From assembly GCA_028023455.1 (NCBI GenBank), contig JAQFVV010006336.1:643724-707723 (forward strand): a stretch of DNA of 64,000 nucleotides, read 5' to 3'. A program made the position numbers and the translations under genes. Below, one piece after another: positions 61,746 through 64,000 of this stretch (positions are counted from its first letter, which is position 1; each line of letters starts with the position of its first letter). The notes under the pieces are model-generated. The model did not search any database. It was not told the DNA's origin and saw only the letters and a list, made by a program, of their open reading frames with translations. The DNA comes from Epiperipatus broadwayi. Taxonomy: Eukaryota > Onychophora > Udeonychophora > Euonychophora > Peripatidae.

Positions 61746-62471
61746 AAGAGCAGCACACACATTTAATATTTAAATTTTCTGTTAAAAAGCAAAGTTATAA
61801 TGCATACGTATAGGCAGTGTATGTGTAAGCTATTTAATTGTTTTATATTTCAAATATTCAACATTTTAACTTTCTTTAAAACTAACCTATGCTTGATCAA
61901 TTCTAATATCTTATTCTATACTTCTATTTTTCTTTTCTATAATTGTAATTGGGATTTAAAAGTTACAGATTTAATTAAATAATAGGGTTATAATTACTAA
62001 GCTAGCAATTATATTATTTAATGTTAGTTTATGAATGATTTGAAATAATGAAGTATGTGTGTACATTACATACAGAAATTTACATTTATTAAATATTGAA
62101 AGAAAAGGAAGGGTTAAATCTGTCAAATTATTTTTTTGTACAATTTTATGTTAAAAGAGGAAATCTGTTGAATCAGATATCTATTTTTGTAGCAATTTTG
62201 TTTTTGTAAATGATTGTTTGTCACTTTGGGAGCTTAAGCTGGGTGGGAACTCTAATTTTGAAATTGTCTTATCTTAAGATCTAAAGAAGGAAGCTCAAAA
62301 ATTTGAAATGTTACCTAGGTGTAAGAAAAAAAAGGATTAAGTCTATTTTTTTTTTTGAACAAAAGTGTCTGGAAAAAGGATTAAACTTTTCAGTTGAAAA
62401 ATAATTTAGTTGAAAATAAATTAGAGATCTAATTAAAATGAATTTGTCCAAAAATAGCAAGTGACGCTATC

Positions 62472-62530
62472 TCTGATTGGTTAAGTTAGCTAAAAATTGG
62501 ATATAAAAAGCTGTCTGGAAAAATCAGTTG
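62472..62530 (+). promoter_or_regulatory. Promoter-like cluster
   Basis: GATTGG and AATTGG (CCAAT-type) precede TATAAAAAG at 62502-62510 and a TCAGTT initiator at 62524-62529. The TATA to initiator spacing (24 nt) is a little short. No recognisable transcript follows. Confidence 0.3.
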
Positions 62531-64000
62531 AATTATTATTGTGATTATGATTCAGATTATTAGACTATTAAATTGAATGTTGAAAATATAAGAAATGACT
62601 GGCTAGAAAAATTATATGTATGTCCCATCTTGGCCTGACCATCTGGGAAGCTGCACATCATATAGGAAAGAAAAGATGTTTTGTCTAAAATAATATTCTA
62701 CACCTTCCAACTGATCAGAGAAATAAGATGTTTTTAATAGAAGGAAGAAAGCATTCACCTGCATTCGATGAAAGATTAATTAATCTACCGATAAATATTA
62801 ATCCTCAAGTCCAATTAATTGTTCCAGCAACTGAGTTTAAATCCAGGAAATTTATAACGTGAAAACAACTGCTGTATTTCATTCACTAAAAGAATAATGC
62901 TTGACAGGAAGAGAAAAAAAATTGATATAATGATTTCCAAATTATCCACTAAAGCAAATAACCTCAATAGGATCCTCATCATCAAATAATTATATACTTC
63001 AAGAAAGTGATTGTTCCAAAGAACACGGAAATTGTTGCTGCCAAGTATAGACAGTATACAAGACAAGTGAACCCTTGGATTGGTAATATGACTTTTATAT
63101 CTATTTTCTTTATGCAATCAGAGTATTAATAAAAATTTAGTAATAAAGTGACATATTTTATTTAAAGAACTTTTAAAGACAATTCAGATCGATGGAAACC
63201 AAGAATGTCTTAATAATAATAGCTTTGAACTACATAAATGATTGTGAATGTATCAAAATTTATTTGTTTATTAATTTTACAGTTATGAAATATTAATGTG
63301 TAAAACAATTTTTTTTTTTATGGTATTATGATTTTAGTTTTAACTAATATATTATTATTATTTTGGGATAAAACACGCACATACATAGTGATATTTTATA
63401 TGTGTATAATTGTGAGTGAATGTGAAATAATAGGTGGTGTTAAAATATTAAATTAATTTGTCTTGAGAAAGTATAGATTTCAGCACTTAGAAGGAAGGGG
63501 GAGATAATGATTTAAAACTCTTTTCTAAGAACTTGATTTTTCTAATTTCTATTAACATTTTTTTTAACATTCTACTTACATGTTAGATTTATAAAGTATG
63601 TGTGCTAATGAGCGGATAATATTTTTTTTCTTGAAATACTTTTCTCATGGAGTGAAAATCATGGTCAATGTGACATCCAACTTAATACAATATACATTTG
63701 AAGGGAAAGGGGGAAGAACTTGAAATTAATCTGAGGATTGTTATATAATCAATTATTATCATTATTATTATTCATGTCAATTTTCATGTTTCTCTAGAAA
63801 TTTTTATGTATATGTTAGAAATGCAGTAATAAATATTAGTTTGTTTTATTAAACGAGGCGTATATATTTCATTAAGTGTAGTCTTTGTTAAGTGTGATCA
63901 TTCATCATCATCAGTGGTTGAATATCAGTTATTTAAGATATAAGTAAATATGCTAAAATTAAGCAATAATTATGAATTTCTTTATAAAAATTAGTTTTAT
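62531..64000. other. A+T-rich DNA, nothing recognised
   Basis: A 100-codon minus-strand frame at 62815-63117 is hydrophobic in the middle and unrecognised; probably chance. Confidence 0.4.

Overview
The window is a very A+T-rich (roughly three quarters A+T by eye) piece of animal nuclear DNA from an invertebrate whose phylum I cannot fix. No rRNA gene, no bacterial-style operon and no convincing host protein-coding gene is visible. Almost everything recognisable is transposable-element DNA: Penelope-like elements (PLEs) carrying GIY-YIG endonuclease domains, Ty3/gypsy-type LTR retrotransposons, 3' ends of non-LTR retrotransposons (LINEs), a tRNA-derived short retroposon, foldback elements and long (TA)n arrays. 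That mix, with near-identical LTR pairs and nested insertions, points to a metazoan intergenic or heterochromatic repeat nest.

Layout. 1-2.5 kb: three decayed retroelement 3' ends (LINE zinc knuckle, PLE nuclease, LINE ORF2 tail). 2.5-21.9 kb: mostly simple A+T-rich DNA holding a retroposon family R1 (3.4 and 9.3 kb, the latter with a 19-bp target-site duplication), an inverted-repeat element (7.1-8.0 kb), a 392-bp foldback element (10.5 kb), a second copy of the LINE 3' end (12.4 kb, minus strand), a 77-nt tRNA-like retroposon with a perfect 15-bp duplication (17.9 kb) and one unexplained 146-codon hydrophobic ORF (6.0 kb). 21.9-26.2 kb: PLE family P1 with an intact 367-codon RT-GIY-YIG reading frame, a (TA)n tail split by a probable solo LTR (element E), then a young head-to-head palindrome of P1 tails.

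26.2-39.5 kb: Ty3/gypsy element A on the minus strand (3' LTR, integrase C-terminus, then protease-RT-RNase H-integrase N-terminus, 5' LTR), interrupted by the younger element C (two near-identical 1.77-kb LTRs around a 2.5-kb interior with only a coiled-coil gag-like frame). 39.5-45.2 kb: a probable LTR (F) and a PLE P2 copy split by a 2.45-kb TG..CA element (D) with an odd internal array. 46.9-49.4 kb: degenerate tandem repeats, PLE family P3, a hairpin and a perfect palindrome. 49.6-54.3 kb: element B, a second pol-less LTR element related to A and C. 54.3-57.1 kb: two P2 copies head to head in a palindrome with 1.1-kb arms. 57.1-64 kb: A+T-rich DNA with a few weak signals.

How the parts fit. 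PLE copies end in or abut (TA)n tracts, and most LTR elements here sit in or beside such tracts, so successive insertions built a nest. Elements A, B and C share terminal sequence blocks; A encodes pol while B and C keep only a coiled-coil gag-like frame and noncoding blocks, so B and C are most simply read as non-autonomous partners mobilised by A-like elements. PLE families P1, P2 and P3 each carry, near or just beyond the nuclease region, a short hairpin followed by GAAA that resembles a decayed hammerhead-ribozyme core.
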